Shown: piece after piece, positions 63,508-64,000 of the stretch
Position numbering within the stretch: the stretch's first letter is position 1
Layout: each line of letters opens with the position of its first letter
Assembly (NCBI RefSeq): GCF_000246855.1
Contig: NC_016609.1
Span: 2,728,001-2,792,000, forward strand
Reading direction: 5' to 3'
Origin: Niastella koreensis GR20-10
Lineage (GTDB): Bacteria > Bacteroidota > Bacteroidia > Chitinophagales > Chitinophagaceae
DNA length: 64,000 nucleotides
Program-made: the position numbers and the translations under genes
The notes under the pieces: generated by a model
Told to the model about the DNA's origin: nothing
The model's input: only the letters and a program-made list of their open reading frames with translations
The model's database searches: none

Positions 63508-64000
63508 TGTACATTGTATTTTTTAATTCCCATTTTCATGAGTTTATAAAGAATTGCAGCGGTATATTTTTGCATATATGTATCAATCATCTCATTTTTG
63601 TCGAGCGACATAGACACCACAAACATCTTTAAAGTCTCTTCTTCGTCAAATAGCCAAACGGGACCGGTCATATGATTTATAGATACGGTGCCACGCTTTG
63701 CTCGTTTCAACCATCTTGTAAATGAACGGCATTGGTAATGGTTAATATGCGCCACAGCTGATATGCCATCGTATATATCATTTTCATGCGCTCTGTTATT
63801 TGCATCCACCCATCCTTCGGGCGATTTCAGCTCGCAAATGTGTGCATTCGGTATATTTACTATTGCCTGGGATCGTGTTATTGACTTTACATTATAGTGA
63901 GGCTCGATCTTTCGCCGTATAAGGGAAGCGGTAACGAGGCCCGGCGGATCATTGTAATAGCCATTATGGCCAAATGCATGCCAACGGAGTGAGATGGAAA
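63495..64000 (-). CDS. glycosyltransferase (GT2/GT92-like), 5' end outside window
   Basis: The frame is open to the right end of the window. A GTG at 63807-63809 is not the start, since the reading continues upstream with WHAFGHNGYYNDPPGL, SLIRRKIEPHYNVKSI and IVNIPNAHICELKSPEGW. The last part reads ISAVAHINHYQCRSFTRWLKRAKRG. These are the end of a GT2/GT92-type glycosyltransferase (family with KSIVRP, H-x-F and NHYxxKSxEE segments). About 168 residues are present. With the LanC-like and GT9-like genes it seems to form an operon that goes on beyond the window. Confidence 0.7.
   Translation of the reverse strand, partial: SISLRWHAFGHNGYYNDPPGLVTASLIRRKIEPHYNVKSITRSQAIVNIPNAHICELKSPEGWVDANNRAHENDIYDGISAVAHINHYQCRSFTRWLKRAKRGTVSINHMTGPVWLFDEEETLKMFVVSMSLDKNEMIDTYMQKYTAAILYKLMKMGIKKYNVQWNN

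Overview
The window looks like chromosomal DNA of a Bacteroidota member, most likely of the Chitinophagaceae (Chitinophaga/Niastella type). The reasons are a type IX secretion (T9SS) sorting domain, a PorT-like beta-barrel protein, a rubrerythrin-VIT1 fusion, DUF4136 lipoproteins, Bacteroidota-style promoters (TAnnTTTG) and generally weak ribosome binding sites. No rRNA, CRISPR array or intact insertion sequence is visible. One tRNA (Pro, GGG) lies near the left end beside a broken serine recombinase, a typical scar of a lost integrated element.

Layout. 1-10 kb: the end of an alpha/beta hydrolase, the tRNA scar, two independent SDR + AraC-regulator pairs (each with a pair of upstream direct repeats), a GH29 fucosidase, a VIT1 transporter and several relics. 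10-13.5 kb: a peroxiredoxin/DsbA pair inside a 40-bp direct repeat, then a membrane protein resembling phage-abortive-infection proteins. 13.8-26.8 kb: a stress-protein island on mixed strands: YfdX (with an in-frame stop), HdeD, DUF4136 lipoprotein, response regulator and histidine kinase, Hsp20, a triple-BON protein, HtrA/DegP, a baeRF-type release-factor relative, a split polymerase-less PolX, a phosphoribosyltransferase, a CDP-alcohol phosphatidyltransferase and a thioredoxin with only one active-site cysteine. The combination Hsp20 + YfdX + HdeD + Trx + DegP matches the non-ClpG part of the proteobacterial locus of heat resistance / transmissible locus of stress tolerance.

26.8-37.1 kb: a tightly packed minus-strand operon: LigA without BRCT, BON protein, a 91-residue remnant of class II ribonucleotide reductase, full PolX, acetyl-CoA-synthetase-like ligase, 2-oxoacid dehydrogenase E1alpha, E1beta and E2, an acyl carrier protein and a PNPOx-like flavoprotein. 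Many of these genes overlap. DNA repair and an E3-less acyl-generating complex appear to be made together. 37-53.8 kb: a solitary GroEL paralogue, zinc alcohol dehydrogenase, PAS histidine kinase, a YbhFSR-like ABC exporter whose second ATPase is frameshifted, CdsA, a cysteine-type formate dehydrogenase, a universal stress protein and a kinase pair. Together these suggest a program for low oxygen, dormancy or damage survival.

53.8-64 kb: relics, a GC-richer T9SS-secreted protein, an MBL-fold hydrolase with a Crp/Fnr regulator, a DPP4-type peptidase, a strict 21-bp degenerate tandem array, and the edge of a minus-strand cluster (GT9-like protein, LanC-like protein, glycosyltransferase) running off the window.

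A recurring oddity is genes reduced to their two ends with the catalytic core removed (PolX, NrdJ, a MacB-type ATPase, a DUF4136 gene), plus single-base lesions in yfdX and an ABC ATPase. All family assignments come from reading the translations; no database search was possible.
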